From: Flavobacteriaceae bacterium PS02336
GTDB lineage: Bacteria > Bacteroidota > Bacteroidia > Flavobacteriales > Flavobacteriaceae
Length of the DNA: 64,000 nucleotides
NCBI GenBank assembly: GCA_029960065.1
Contig: JASCOF010000006.1
Location: 310,001-374,000 of the forward strand
Direction of reading: 5' to 3'
The notes below the pieces were generated by a model that did no database searches, had not been told where the DNA came from, and saw only the letters and a program-made list of their open reading frames with translations. Every line of letters starts with the position of its first letter. The stretch's first letter is position 1. The translations under genes were made by a program, and so were the position numbers. Below are positions 16,795 through 25,479 of this stretch, one piece after another.

Positions 16795-17358
16795 CTATCC
16801 TGGAAAATATTGTGGTTTTAGTTTTTTATAAACTAAATAGATTAAAAGACCAAAAACAGCTCCAAAGAAATAACCAGCAAGTATATCACCTGGATAATGC
16901 AATCCTAAATAAATACGGCTGTAAGCAAAAATTAACGGCCATAAAAATAAGAATCCTAAATATTTGAAGTGTCGTTTTAGAACTAAAAATAAAAATGTTG
17001 CAACAGCCATTGTATTAGCCGCATGTCCAGAGAAAAAACTAAATGATTTTCTAACTTGAACAATACGAATTATGTTGGCTAAATCGGGTTCATTACAAGG
17101 ACGTAAACGTTGAAAAGTATGTTTAAACAAATTACAGGTCTGATCTGTAAATGCAATCAAAATGGCAATAAAAAGCAACAAATAAAGAGTTTGTTTGCCC
17201 CCTATTTTTTTATAAATAAGATAAAACAGAAATAAGAAAAATGGCGTCCAATACAACTGTTGAGTAATAATCAGCCAAAATTTATCATACGTTTCGGATC
17301 CTAATCCGTTAAGATACACAAGTAAGTCTGTGTCTAATTCCGATATTTTTTCAAGCAT
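16795..17358 (-). CDS. PAP2 family membrane phosphatase
   Basis: This 187-residue integral membrane protein has about five hydrophobic helices and the three PAP2 signature motifs: KHTFQRLRPCN, SFFSGHAANT and SRIYLGLHYPGD, with the two catalytic His and the Arg residues present. The family dephosphorylates lipid phosphates such as phosphatidic acid or undecaprenyl diphosphate at the outer face of the inner membrane; the substrate here is not determined. Its ATG shares one base with the stop of the upstream tatA gene, so the two are translationally coupled. Confidence 0.93.
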   Translation of the reverse strand: MLEKISELDTDLLVYLNGLGSETYDKFWLIITQQLYWTPFFLFLFYLIYKKIGGKQTLYLLLFIAILIAFTDQTCNLFKHTFQRLRPCNEPDLANIIRIVQVRKSFSFFSGHAANTMAVATFLFLVLKRHFKYLGFLFLWPLIFAYSRIYLGLHYPGDILAGYFFGAVFGLLIYLVYKKLKPQYFPG

Positions 17359-17705
17359 TATCTTTGGCGTTTAATAGGTCCAGAAAGAGAATCGATATCT
17401 TCTTTTACTTTTTCGATTTCGTTTGTAGTATCGCCTATGAGATTCCCCGAATCTCCAAGCAGATTAGATTTTGCATTATTGATTTCTGCATTGATATTTC
17501 CAGTAATATCAGTCAAGGATTTAGAATCAAGACCGTTTGCCTCAGCTCCTTTCTGAATTTCACTTTTAATATCATTAGTTGCATTTTTTAACTGAGCCAT
17601 AGCTTTACCCATAGTACGAGCAATTTCCGGCACTTTATCTGAACCAAAAAGCATTAGTACTATAAACAGTATAAAAACTAATTCTCCTCCTCCTATACCA
17701 AACAT
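17358..17705 (-). CDS. tatA: Sec-independent translocase subunit TatA/TatB-like
   Basis: The 115-residue protein has the TatA/B plan: a short periplasmic N-terminus, one membrane helix (about 5-22, GGGELVFILFIVLMLFG), then the hinge SDKVPEIARTMGKAMAQLKNA and an amphipathic helix, followed by an acidic tail. It belongs to the twin-arginine pathway that exports folded proteins. No tatC is in the window. TatA versus TatB is not resolved by sequence reading alone. Candidate minus-strand -7 box TATCTTTG lies at 17726-17733, about 20 bases before the start. It overlaps the PAP2 gene by one base. Confidence 0.88.
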   Translation of the reverse strand: MFGIGGGELVFILFIVLMLFGSDKVPEIARTMGKAMAQLKNATNDIKSEIQKGAEANGLDSKSLTDITGNINAEINNAKSNLLGDSGNLIGDTTNEIEKVKEDIDSLSGPIKRQR

Positions 17706-17725
17706 AACTTTTATTTTTGTTGTCG

Positions 17726-17733
17726 CAAAGATA
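17726..17733 (-). promoter_or_regulatory. -7 box of tatA
   Basis: TATCTTTG on the minus strand matches TAnnTTTG and lies 20 bases before the tatA start. No TTG is visible at the -33 distance. Confidence 0.45.
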
Positions 17734-17795
17734 TTAAATTTTGCAGCTTAGAGTTTTAAAATTAACTTAAAAAGTCCTTTAAAATTCATTTCTTA

Positions 17796-17835
17796 AAAAG
17801 AAAAGTTCATCAAACTTTTTCAAGTCTGATGAACT
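17796..17835 (-). terminator. Terminator of the M1 peptidase operon
   Basis: On the plus strand AGTTCATCA (17804-17812) pairs with TGATGAACT (17827-17835); the minus-strand transcript then runs into a T-rich tail. Confidence 0.8.
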
Positions 17836-17857
17836 TTCTATTAAAACCTTATGTGTT

Positions 17858-20101
17858 TTAGTCAAATTTTGACTTTGTTTCTACTTTCGGCCAAGAATTA
17901 TTTGTAACATCAATATCCGCTGTCATCAATTTTGGATCGATTTGGATACTCTTAATTGCTTTTGTTGTAGCATATACTTTTTTGGCAGTTTCATTACTTT
18001 TTCTCCAGATTTGAGCTGGATACTGGTAATTATCTTTTGAACCATCTTCATAAGTAATCTCAACCAAAATTGGCATAATCATTCCGCCTGGTTTGTTAAA
18101 CTCTACTTCGTAGAAATATTTAGGCGATTTGATACTTGCTTTTTCCTCAGCAGTAAAAGTTTGATCTACATAATCTGCTAAAGGTTTGAAATCTTCAATT
18201 TTTAAAGCTTTTTTTCTAGATTGATTAACCTCAGCATTATCTGCTGAAACTAAGTAAACAAAAGGTCCTTTTTCATAACCAAAACGTCCTTTTCTAACTT
18301 TTACGTCTTTAAGATCTGCAGTTGGAGTATCTGAAACGTAATATTGTTTCACCTCTTTAATTCCAATATCTACAAAATCTGTTGAATAAAACCATCCTCT
18401 AAAGAACCAATCTAAATCTACTGCCGAAGCATCTTCCATAGTTCTAAAGAAATCTTCTGGTGTTGGGTGTTTAAATTTCCATCTGTTGGCATATGTTTTA
18501 AAAGCATAATCAAACAGTTCTCTTCCCATAACAACTTCTCTTAAAATATTAAGACCAGTAGCTGGTTTTCCGTACGCATTATTTCCAAACTGGTGAATCG
18601 TTTCAGAATTCGACATAATTGGCTCTAAAAACTTTTGGTCACCACTCATGTAAGGAACAATATTTTTTGCAGGTCCTCTTCTTGAAGGAAAATTAGAATC
18701 TAATTCCTGTTCTGCTAAATATTCTAAAAATGAATTTAAACCTTCATCCATCCAAGTCCATTGGCGCTCATCAGAATTTACAATCATCGGGAAGAAAGTA
18801 TGTCCAACTTCATGAATTACAACACCGATCATTCCGTTCTTAACTTCTCTGCTTGTTACGCCATTTTCGTCAGGACGACCGTAGTTCCAGCAAATCATTG
18901 GATATTCCATACCTTGATCTTCTGCCGAAACCGAAACTGCTTTTGGATAAGGATAATCAAAAGTATGTGCTGAATAACTTTTTAAGGTGTGAGCCACAAC
19001 CATTGTAGAAGTTTCTCCCCAAAGCGGGTTTGCCTCTTTTGGATAAACAGATTCTGCCATAACAGTTCTGTTTCCAATTTTCACAGCCATTGCGTCATAA
19101 ATGAATTTTCTTGAAGATGCAATTCCGAAATCGCGAACATTTTTAGCACTGAATTTCCAAGTTTTTTTCTTTTCAGAGAAACCTTTTTCAGCTGCTTCTG
19201 CTTCTGCCTGAGTTACAATTACAACTGGTTTGTCAAATGATTTTTGAGCCTGCTCATATCTTTTCACTTGTTCAGCTGTAAAAACTTCGCTTCTATTTGT
19301 TAATTCTCCTGTAGCATCAATAACGTGATCTGCAGGAACGGTAATATTTACATCAAAGTTTCCGAAAGGAAGAGCAAACTCTCCGCTTCCCCAAAACTGC
19401 ATATTCTGCCAGCCTTCTACATCATTATAAACTGCCATTCTAGGATAGAATTGCGCGATAACATAAAGTTTGTTGCCGTCTTTTTCGAATAATTCATATC
19501 CTGAACGTCCGCCTTCTTTTCTATAATTATTGATGTTGTACCACCATTTTATGGAGAAAGAAATTTTTTCACCTGGTTTTAAAGGAGAAGCTAAGTTAAT
19601 ACGCATCATCGTTTCGTTGATCAAATACGACATTGCATTTCCTTTAGCATCTTTAACTTGTTCGATATTAAAACCACGCTCTAAATCTTTTTTCAAATAT
19701 TTAGAAGAGAAACCTTCTAAAGGCAAAACCTGACTAATTTTTTCTCCTTCCGCTAATGAAGTCTGTCCATTTGCTTTTGCTTGATTTTGATCTAACTGAA
19801 TCCACAAATATTCTAAACTATCTGGCGAATTGTTGCTATAAGTTATAACTTCAGATCCCGTTAATTTTGAATTTTTATCATCCAATTCAATATCAATTTT
19901 GTAATCTGCCTGCTGTTGGTAATAAGCTGGCCCTGGAGCTCCAGAAGCAGTACGAAACATGTTTGGAGTTGCCAGTAAATCATACATTTGGCTAAACTTA
20001 TTTGTATCGTATTTTCCCTGCTGTCTAACAGGTGTGGTTGCTGCTTTTTCCTGTGCTACTAACATTGCAGGAAAAAGCAATAATAATGAAAGTTTTTTCA
20101 T
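17858..20101 (-). CDS. Secreted M1 family metallopeptidase
   Basis: A 747-residue zinc aminopeptidase-like protein with a signal peptide (ends MLVAQEKAA). The zinc site is HEVGH at 430-434 with the third ligand Glu453 in WMDEGLNSFLEY. The substrate-binding motif, GAMEN in classic M1 enzymes, appears as GMEYP at 397-401, as in the bacterial group with large C-terminal domains. A C-terminal region (about 600-747) has beta-rich character. It probably trims peptides in the periplasm. It is the last gene of a run starting at 23653, 65 bases after the DUF6702-like gene, so it is probably co-transcribed with the carboxypeptidase-regulatory-domain genes (inference). Confidence 0.93.
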   Translation of the reverse strand: MKKLSLLLLFPAMLVAQEKAATTPVRQQGKYDTNKFSQMYDLLATPNMFRTASGAPGPAYYQQQADYKIDIELDDKNSKLTGSEVITYSNNSPDSLEYLWIQLDQNQAKANGQTSLAEGEKISQVLPLEGFSSKYLKKDLERGFNIEQVKDAKGNAMSYLINETMMRINLASPLKPGEKISFSIKWWYNINNYRKEGGRSGYELFEKDGNKLYVIAQFYPRMAVYNDVEGWQNMQFWGSGEFALPFGNFDVNITVPADHVIDATGELTNRSEVFTAEQVKRYEQAQKSFDKPVVIVTQAEAEAAEKGFSEKKKTWKFSAKNVRDFGIASSRKFIYDAMAVKIGNRTVMAESVYPKEANPLWGETSTMVVAHTLKSYSAHTFDYPYPKAVSVSAEDQGMEYPMICWNYGRPDENGVTSREVKNGMIGVVIHEVGHTFFPMIVNSDERQWTWMDEGLNSFLEYLAEQELDSNFPSRRGPAKNIVPYMSGDQKFLEPIMSNSETIHQFGNNAYGKPATGLNILREVVMGRELFDYAFKTYANRWKFKHPTPEDFFRTMEDASAVDLDWFFRGWFYSTDFVDIGIKEVKQYYVSDTPTADLKDVKVRKGRFGYEKGPFVYLVSADNAEVNQSRKKALKIEDFKPLADYVDQTFTAEEKASIKSPKYFYEVEFNKPGGMIMPILVEITYEDGSKDNYQYPAQIWRKSNETAKKVYATTKAIKSIQIDPKLMTADIDVTNNSWPKVETKSKFD

Positions 20102-20166
20102 AAAAGGTTATTGGTAATTTATCAAGGCGTGAAAATAGCAATTAAAATCATAATTTAACACCCCTA

Positions 20167-20673
20167 TTAATACTTTAACACTTCTTTCCTTGAAGATTCT
20201 GTAAAGAGAACACTCTTTTTGGTGTCAAATGCTGTAATATGTGTAATGTTTTGCTGTTCTGCGTTCCAATCTACGAGAATAGTATTTGAAATTTCTAATG
20301 TTTTAAATTTATCCACATCTTTAATTCTAGAATAACAAACTAAAACATCATCTGCTTCAACTTCTTTAGACAGAAAAGTAATCGCTTTAGATTGACCGTT
20401 AACTTTGATAGAAAAATGTTCGGAAAGATATTTTTTCAGCAATTCCACATCTGCCTGTGTTTCTTTACTTGTGCCTACAAATGTTTTTTTATGGTATTTT
20501 TTCTCCATCGCATTATTCAAATCATCGATAAAAATACGAGAAGTAATCTGCACCATTTTTTTTTCGGCAGCATAATTTACCTGAAAAACACCTACATAAA
20601 ATTTATGAAATGTAAACGACGAAGACAAGACAAACAAAACTGTCAGAACACAATAAATTAATCTATTTTTCAT
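20167..20673 (-). CDS. DUF6702-like secreted protein
   Basis: The 168-residue protein starts with a signal peptide (LTVLFVLSSSFTFHKFYVGV) and then reads as a single small domain: FQVNYAAEKKMVQITSRIFIDDLNNAMEKKY, a Lys-rich helix, and a beta-rich end with ISNTILVDWNAEQQNITHI. The pattern HKFYVGVFQVNY plus TSRIFIDDL recalls the Bacteroidota family DUF6702, of unknown function; this is from memory. It overlaps the upstream paralogue gene by 11 bases and precedes the M1 peptidase by 65 bases, so a link to envelope proteolysis is possible but unproven. Confidence 0.65.
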   Translation of the reverse strand: MKNRLIYCVLTVLFVLSSSFTFHKFYVGVFQVNYAAEKKMVQITSRIFIDDLNNAMEKKYHKKTFVGTSKETQADVELLKKYLSEHFSIKVNGQSKAITFLSKEVEADDVLVCYSRIKDVDKFKTLEISNTILVDWNAEQQNITHITAFDTKKSVLFTESSRKEVLKY

Positions 20674-21424
20674 TTTGAGCAGCGACAGCCTTCTTAAATT
20701 CTTTATTCTTATTTACCATGAAATCCATTAACTGAAATTTTTGATCTGGATCAACAAATTGTTTAGAATGCGGATCATTCGAACAATACATTAAAAACAA
20801 TTCTATTTCATCGTCTTTAAGACCAAGTGTTTTATTGTAGAAATCTTTTGTAAAATTGTCTTTCGCATATTCTACAAAAGCGATATCGGTAATTTCTTCT
20901 TCTTTAACCTCTTCTTTTTTACTTAGAAGCTTTTTGACGTCTTTAAAAATTCGGACAAAATCAGTCCCATATTTAATGGTTTGATCAGAAAGCATTGCGG
21001 TATTTTTTGCAGTAGATTGCTTGTCATCTTCAAACTGGGTATCTACAATTCCTTGCGAACCGCCTTGCAACGATTTCACTTTTAATTCTTTATGTACAAC
21101 AACCTCTTTAAGCTGATTGTTGACTAAATCTAATTTTGCTTTAAAAAGAATCTCTGCACAGTCTTTTTCTGTTAAAACGATTTTTTTTGATTGAAATGTC
21201 AGGCCTGAGAATAATAAAGTATCTTTTGGTTGCGCCATAATATCAAACAAACCGCCAGCACCAATAAATGTCCGAACATTGGCATTAATATTCATTACAT
21301 AACCACTTTCTATGGCTAAAAAATCATTGATGACCTGACCGTGTAATGGTTTCCTGAAACCGTTTTGCCCTAATACAAATTGACAAAATAAGCAGACAAC
21401 GAGTACTCCTAATTTATTTTTCAT
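20663..21424 (-). CDS. Carboxypeptidase-regulatory-domain-like protein, paralogue 4 (divergent)
   Basis: This 253-residue protein has a signal peptide (ends FVLGQNGFR) and an N-terminal region of the CarboxypepD_reg-like type: KPLHGQVINDFLAIESGYVM, then DTLLFSGLTFQSKKIVLTEKD and LVNNQLKEVVVHK. It is the most diverged of four tandem paralogues: the ENLGIIP-QKKYT-AER segment of the others is missing, replaced by a Lys-rich linker, while the C-terminal part (ELFLMYCSNDPHSKQFVDPD) keeps a comparable layout. It overlaps both neighbours by 11 bases. The function is unknown. Confidence 0.78.
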   Translation of the reverse strand: MKNKLGVLVVCLFCQFVLGQNGFRKPLHGQVINDFLAIESGYVMNINANVRTFIGAGGLFDIMAQPKDTLLFSGLTFQSKKIVLTEKDCAEILFKAKLDLVNNQLKEVVVHKELKVKSLQGGSQGIVDTQFEDDKQSTAKNTAMLSDQTIKYGTDFVRIFKDVKKLLSKKEEVKEEEITDIAFVEYAKDNFTKDFYNKTLGLKDDEIELFLMYCSNDPHSKQFVDPDQKFQLMDFMVNKNKEFKKAVAAQNEK

Positions 21425-22142
21425 TTTCGAGAATTGTTAGATATTTTCTTGCTAGATCTGTGATTAAAAACATACTCATTGTTTTGTTTTTAGTATTCAA
21501 AGATACAGCAAATTCAGTATCTTCTATACAAAATAATTGAAATCCTTTTATATAATCCACAGGTATTTTCAATCTGTCTGTATAATAATTCTGATCAAAA
21601 ACGTATTCGAGTTTTCTAAAAAGTGCTTCTTTTTCTTCTACTTTTACTTCTTTTTTTAACATTGAAGTACGTCCTGACATTGCATTTAAAAGTTTATCCA
21701 CAGAAGTCGAAGTGGCAGTATACACTTTTCGTTCTGCAGGTGTATATTTTTTCTGTCCGTAAGGAATAATTCCCAAATTTTCGGCAGTGATATTGGCATT
21801 TTCATTAACTACAACTTCTTTTAATTCTATTTCTTTAGCCGTCATTTTAACAACTAACAAACTGGAATTCAAATCTCCAGAGGTAATCCTTCGCTTTAAT
21901 GGATCTAGATTTACAGCAGAAAAAACCAAAACCTCTCCTTCTCTAACCGTAATAGAAAAATTACCATCAGAATCTGAGACTGCAGCAACTTGAGTAGTAT
22001 TATTGATAATATTTACTCCTTCAATTGGAGTAGATTGCTCCATTACTCTTCCTAATAATTGTTTTGAATTGTTATTTTGTCCAAAACCAATTTGAACAAA
22101 AAACACAAGCAGCATAATTAATATATTTTTACCTATTTTCAC
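21414..22142 (-). CDS. Carboxypeptidase-regulatory-domain-like protein, paralogue 3
   Basis: A 242-residue secreted protein: signal peptide to about VQIGFGQNN, then a CarboxypepD_reg-like beta-sandwich (GRVMEQSTPIEGVNIINNTT, GNFSITVREGEVLVFSAVNL), then LKEVVVNENANITAENLGII followed by PYGQKKYTPAER, a Lys/Glu-rich stretch with SGRTSMLKKE, and a C-terminal segment (DRLKIPVDYIKGFQLFCIED) ending in FLITDLARKYLTILE. This resembles the plug-proximal domain of TonB-dependent receptors without the barrel. It overlaps the upstream paralogue by 14 bases. Confidence 0.83.
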   Translation of the reverse strand: MKIGKNILIMLLVFFVQIGFGQNNNSKQLLGRVMEQSTPIEGVNIINNTTQVAAVSDSDGNFSITVREGEVLVFSAVNLDPLKRRITSGDLNSSLLVVKMTAKEIELKEVVVNENANITAENLGIIPYGQKKYTPAERKVYTATSTSVDKLLNAMSGRTSMLKKEVKVEEKEALFRKLEYVFDQNYYTDRLKIPVDYIKGFQLFCIEDTEFAVSLNTKNKTMSMFLITDLARKYLTILENEK

Positions 22143-22905
22143 TAATAATTATTTCTTTATACTTTACCGCCAATTCCCCTAAAAGAAATTCGGTTGAAGT
22201 TTTGTTTTTCGAATTCATAACAGTGCAAAAACCATCGTCTTCGATTACATAAAACTTAAACTCGTTTACATTTTCCTTAGGTATTTTCAATTTTTGAATA
22301 AAATAAGCATCATCAAACAAATAACCTAATTTTAAAAAATTCCTTTCTTTTGTCTCTGCTTCCAGATTTGCCTTAATCCGCTTAGTCCTTCCATTTATTT
22401 TATTTATCAACGGATCAAGCTGCATAGATCCGCCCAACAGACCTAATAACATAACCGGCTTAAAGTCACCCGCAGTCGCTAATTGTCTTTCTGCCTGAGT
22501 GTATTTTTTTTGGTCACGTGGAATAATCCCTAAATTTTCTGCTGTAATATTAGCATTTTCATTCACAATCACCTCGTTCAGCTCCACTTCTTTAACAGTC
22601 ATCTGGATCACAAAAGATTCCGAAGACCTCAAATCATCAGCTGTAATTTGTCGTTTTACCGACTTTAAATTGACTGAAGAAAAAACTAAAACCTCACCTT
22701 CCCTTGCGTTTATTAAAAAACTTCCATCAGCATCTGAAACCACAGATTGCTGTGTATTACTGTTCACTACATTTAGGCCTTCTATCGGTTCAGAAAACAA
22801 CTTTACTTTACCATGCAACAGCCTTGATTCTGTCTGCGCAAAACTACCTTGAGCAAAAAACAGAAAAAATACAGCCGATATGGTTTTATTTGTTTTCACC
22901 CGCAA
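22129..22905 (-). CDS. Carboxypeptidase-regulatory-domain-like protein, paralogue 2
   Basis: A 258-residue secreted paralogue: signal peptide ending near QGSFAQTES, beta-sandwich GKVKLFSEPIEGLNVVNSNT with GSFLINAREGEVLVFSSVNL, then ELNEVIVNENANITAENLGI, the signature QKKYTQAER, SMQLDPLINKINGRTKRIK, and the end KNKTSTEFLLGELAVKYKEI. The last segment is almost identical to that of paralogue 1, also in DNA (22141-22215 against 22905-22975), which suggests recent duplication or gene conversion. It overlaps paralogue 1 by 20 bases. Confidence 0.83.
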   Translation of the reverse strand: MRVKTNKTISAVFFLFFAQGSFAQTESRLLHGKVKLFSEPIEGLNVVNSNTQQSVVSDADGSFLINAREGEVLVFSSVNLKSVKRQITADDLRSSESFVIQMTVKEVELNEVIVNENANITAENLGIIPRDQKKYTQAERQLATAGDFKPVMLLGLLGGSMQLDPLINKINGRTKRIKANLEAETKERNFLKLGYLFDDAYFIQKLKIPKENVNEFKFYVIEDDGFCTVMNSKNKTSTEFLLGELAVKYKEIIISENR

Positions 22906-23653
22906 TAATCTCTTTATATTTTACCGCTAATTCCCCTAAAAGAAATTCGGTTGAAGTTTTATTTTTAGAATTCAAAACTGCGGTAAATTTTTCATTTTCC
23001 ACAGCATAATATTCAAAACCTTTCACATATTCTGATGGAATTTTTAATCGCTCAATAAAATGCTCGAGACTAAACATATTCTCTAAAAGTCTCATAAAAA
23101 ACTCTTTTTTCTCTACTACAGCTTCCTTTTTCAGCATTGCAGTTCTTCCTGAGAAAAAATTCAGCAAAGGATCGGCAGAAACTGATGCACCAACCATTCC
23201 CCCTCCATTTGCAGTAGCATCCAGAGCGGTTGCTGTTCTCAGTTTTCTTTCGGCGGCAGTATACTTCTTTTGACCTTGAGGAATTATCCCTAAACTTTCT
23301 GCATTAATATTATCATATCTTTTAATCACAACTTCCTGCAGTTGATTCATGATCATATTAAGATTAACAGTAAAATTAATATTTGAAAAATCCTCTTGTT
23401 TCAACATTATTCTTTTTTCCTTAAAAGCTATAGAAGAAAACACAAGTACATCATCTGCTTTAGCCAAAATCGAAAAAGATCCAGACTCATCTGAGATTAC
23501 CGTTTGTTCTGTCTGAGCATTAATCACATAAACGCCCTCTGCACTTGAAGCATTTGAAACTATTTTACCATTAAAAACAGAACGATCTTGGGCTTGTGCT
23601 AAACAAGCCTGACCCGCAATAACAATTAAAAAACAAGTGATTTTATGAAACAA
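22886..23653 (-). CDS. Carboxypeptidase-regulatory-domain-like protein, paralogue 1
   Basis: The first gene of the operon, 255 residues: signal peptide ending AGQACLAQAQDRS, beta-sandwich GKIVSNASSAEGVYVINAQT with GSFSILAKADDVLVFSSIAF, then LQEVVIKRYDNINAESLGII followed by PQGQKKYTAAER, FFSGRTAMLKKEAVVEKKEF, and a C-terminus ending FLLGELAVKYKEIIAGENK. No enzyme active site is visible; such domains are generally adhesion or scaffold modules. A candidate minus-strand -7 box TAAATTTG lies at 23707-23714. The array faces away from pepE. Confidence 0.83.
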   Translation of the reverse strand: MFHKITCFLIVIAGQACLAQAQDRSVFNGKIVSNASSAEGVYVINAQTEQTVISDESGSFSILAKADDVLVFSSIAFKEKRIMLKQEDFSNINFTVNLNMIMNQLQEVVIKRYDNINAESLGIIPQGQKKYTAAERKLRTATALDATANGGGMVGASVSADPLLNFFSGRTAMLKKEAVVEKKEFFMRLLENMFSLEHFIERLKIPSEYVKGFEYYAVENEKFTAVLNSKNKTSTEFLLGELAVKYKEIIAGENK

Positions 23654-23706
23654 AATGAAATAAATTAAAAATATTCTTAAAACGGTAAAAATATCTTAAT
23701 CTCATC

Positions 23707-23714
23707 CAAATTTA
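23707..23714 (-). promoter_or_regulatory. -7 box of the paralogue-array operon
   Basis: TAAATTTG on the minus strand, 54 bases before the first start codon of the operon. No TTG at the -33 distance. Confidence 0.4.
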
Positions 23715-23817
23715 ATACTAATGAGTTGGTAAAAATATGTTAATTAAAATCTTAAAAAATTACTGCAAAAGAGAGTTTTTAATACCTTTATCCAACAAAA
23801 TTTGAGTCAAAAAAATC

Positions 23818-24525
23818 ATGAAAAGCGTTATTATAGCAAGTACCTCCACATTACATGGAGGAAAATATTTAGAATATATTTTGCCAACTTTAGAGTCACA
23901 TTTTAAGAATTGTAAAACCCTACTATTTATCCCTTATGCACGCCCCGGTGGCATATCGCATGATGAATACACACAAAAAGCTAAAGAAGCATTTTCTTCA
24001 ATCAACTTAGAAGTTAAAGGCATACATGAATTTGAAAACGCGCAGGAGGCTGTAAAAAATGCAGAAGGAATTTTTACGGGCGGCGGAAACACTTTTTTAT
24101 TAGTTACACAGCTTTATAAAAATAACATTATGCAGCTGCTTTCTGAAACTGTAAAAAATGGAACCCCTTATTTAGGATCAAGTGCCGGAAGTAATATCTG
24201 CGGTTTATCTATGCAGACAACAAATGACATGCCTATCATTTATCCGCCAAGTTTCCAGACTTTAGGATTGATTCCTTTTAACTTAAACCCACATTATCTC
24301 GATGCCGATTTACAATCTAAACACATGGGAGAAACGCGCGAAACAAGAATTAAGGAATTTCACGCATTCAATTCTATTCCTGTTTTAGGTTTAAGAGAAG
24401 GAAGCTGGCTGGAAGTTAACGGAGACAAAATAACTTTAAAAGGAGATTTATCTGCAAGATTATTTAAACAAAATCAAGAAGCGGTAGAATTGGATCCAGA
24501 AAGCGACTTGAGCGGCTTAAAGTAA
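23818..24525 (+). CDS. pepE: Dipeptidase E (peptidase family S51)
   Basis: PepE hydrolyses Asp-Xaa dipeptides in the cytosol. The 235-residue protein has the family motifs FTGGGNTFLLVTQLY, GSSAGSNICGLSM with nucleophile Ser122, and NLNPHYLDAD followed by GETRETRIKEF, which supplies the catalytic His region. The length matches the E. coli enzyme (229 residues). There is no signal peptide. It is transcribed divergently from the secreted-paralogue operon, with a possible -7 box TACCTTTA at 23783-23790, and ends at a strong terminator. Confidence 0.94.
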   Translation: MKSVIIASTSTLHGGKYLEYILPTLESHFKNCKTLLFIPYARPGGISHDEYTQKAKEAFSSINLEVKGIHEFENAQEAVKNAEGIFTGGGNTFLLVTQLYKNNIMQLLSETVKNGTPYLGSSAGSNICGLSMQTTNDMPIIYPPSFQTLGLIPFNLNPHYLDADLQSKHMGETRETRIKEFHAFNSIPVLGLREGSWLEVNGDKITLKGDLSARLFKQNQEAVELDPESDLSGLK

Positions 24526-24540
24526 AAATTCCAATATTTA

Positions 24541-24600
24541 AAAATCCAAATTCCAAGCTTCAAGATGTTTTAGACATAGAGACTGGAATTTGGATTTTTT
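24541..24600 (+). terminator. Terminator of pepE
   Basis: AAAATCCAAATTCCA (24541-24555) pairs with TGGAATTTGGATTTT (24584-24598), followed by T. Confidence 0.88.
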
Positions 24601-24620
24601 TTTCATTTATTTGAAAACAA

Positions 24621-24650
24621 AAAAGCCTCAAACAATGTTTGAGGCTTTTG
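24621..24650 (-). terminator. Terminator after the tRNA-Gly pair
   Basis: GCCTCAAAC (24625-24633) pairs with GTTTGAGGC (24637-24645); the minus-strand product runs into a T-run. It lies just beyond the 3' end of the first tRNA on the minus strand. Confidence 0.88.
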
Positions 24651-24653
24651 AAG

Positions 24654-24726
<73 letters not shown>

Positions 24727-24832
24727 ATTAACAGGGTGCAAATATAAATAATTTAATCTTTAAAAAAAATAAAAATCAAAAAATATTTATTTTTGACAAA
24801 AAAATCGAAACTAAAATGTTTTGATTTTTTAG

Positions 24833-24905
<73 letters not shown>

Positions 24906-24915
24906 ATTGGTGGTG

Positions 24916-24947
24916 CAAATATAAAAAGAAAGTTAAGTTCAAAACAA
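24916..24947 (-). promoter_or_regulatory. Promoter of the tRNA-Gly pair
   Basis: On the minus strand: TTG (24945-24947), 21 bases, TATATTTG (24916-24923), then the tRNA 5' end 11 bases further. Both elements match the Bacteroidota consensus. Confidence 0.75.
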
Positions 24948-25040
24948 GCTTTTTGGCAAAAAAAATCAATAAAAAACAACAATTATTTATAACTTATTTA
25001 AAATTAAAAAGTTATAAATTCAATATTTTTAAAAAAAATC

Positions 25041-25478
25041 ATGATTACAATTAAAGAAATTCCATCAAAAGAAACTTATGCCGTTCGCCAGCCTGTTTTA
25101 AGAAAAGGAAAACCAATCGAAAGCTGTATCTTTGAGGGAGACGATCTAGAAACGACGCATCATTTCGGTTTATTTGATAATGAAAATTTAATAGGAATTA
25201 TTTCGTTATTCAAAAAAATCAATCCTATATTTGCCGAACGAAATCAAGCCCAGATTCGAGGAATGGCAGTTTTAGAAAGTCAGCAAAAGAAAGGATTTGG
25301 AGAAGCTTTAGTTAAACATTGTGAAACCTACTGCAATGAAAACAAAGTCGATTTGATTTGGTTTAATGCCAGAACAGCCGCTGTAGGCTTTTATCAAAAA
25401 ATGAATTACCAGCCCCAAGGTGATGCTTTTGATATTAAAGACGTTGGTGAACACTATTTGATGTTTAAAAGATTATAA
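25041..25478 (+). CDS. GNAT family N-acetyltransferase
   Basis: The 145-residue cytosolic protein has the GNAT fold. The acetyl-CoA pyrophosphate loop appears as RGMAVLESQQKKGFGEALVK (Q-x-x-G-x-G pattern QQKKGFGEA), followed by the helix HCETYCNENKVDLIWFNART and AVGFYQKMNYQ. The substrate is unknown. Its stop precedes the next start (25480) by one base, so it is probably co-transcribed with the L,D-transpeptidase gene, though a functional link is not obvious. Confidence 0.9.
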   Translation: MITIKEIPSKETYAVRQPVLRKGKPIESCIFEGDDLETTHHFGLFDNENLIGIISLFKKINPIFAERNQAQIRGMAVLESQQKKGFGEALVKHCETYCNENKVDLIWFNARTAAVGFYQKMNYQPQGDAFDIKDVGEHYLMFKRL

Positions 25479-25479
25479 T

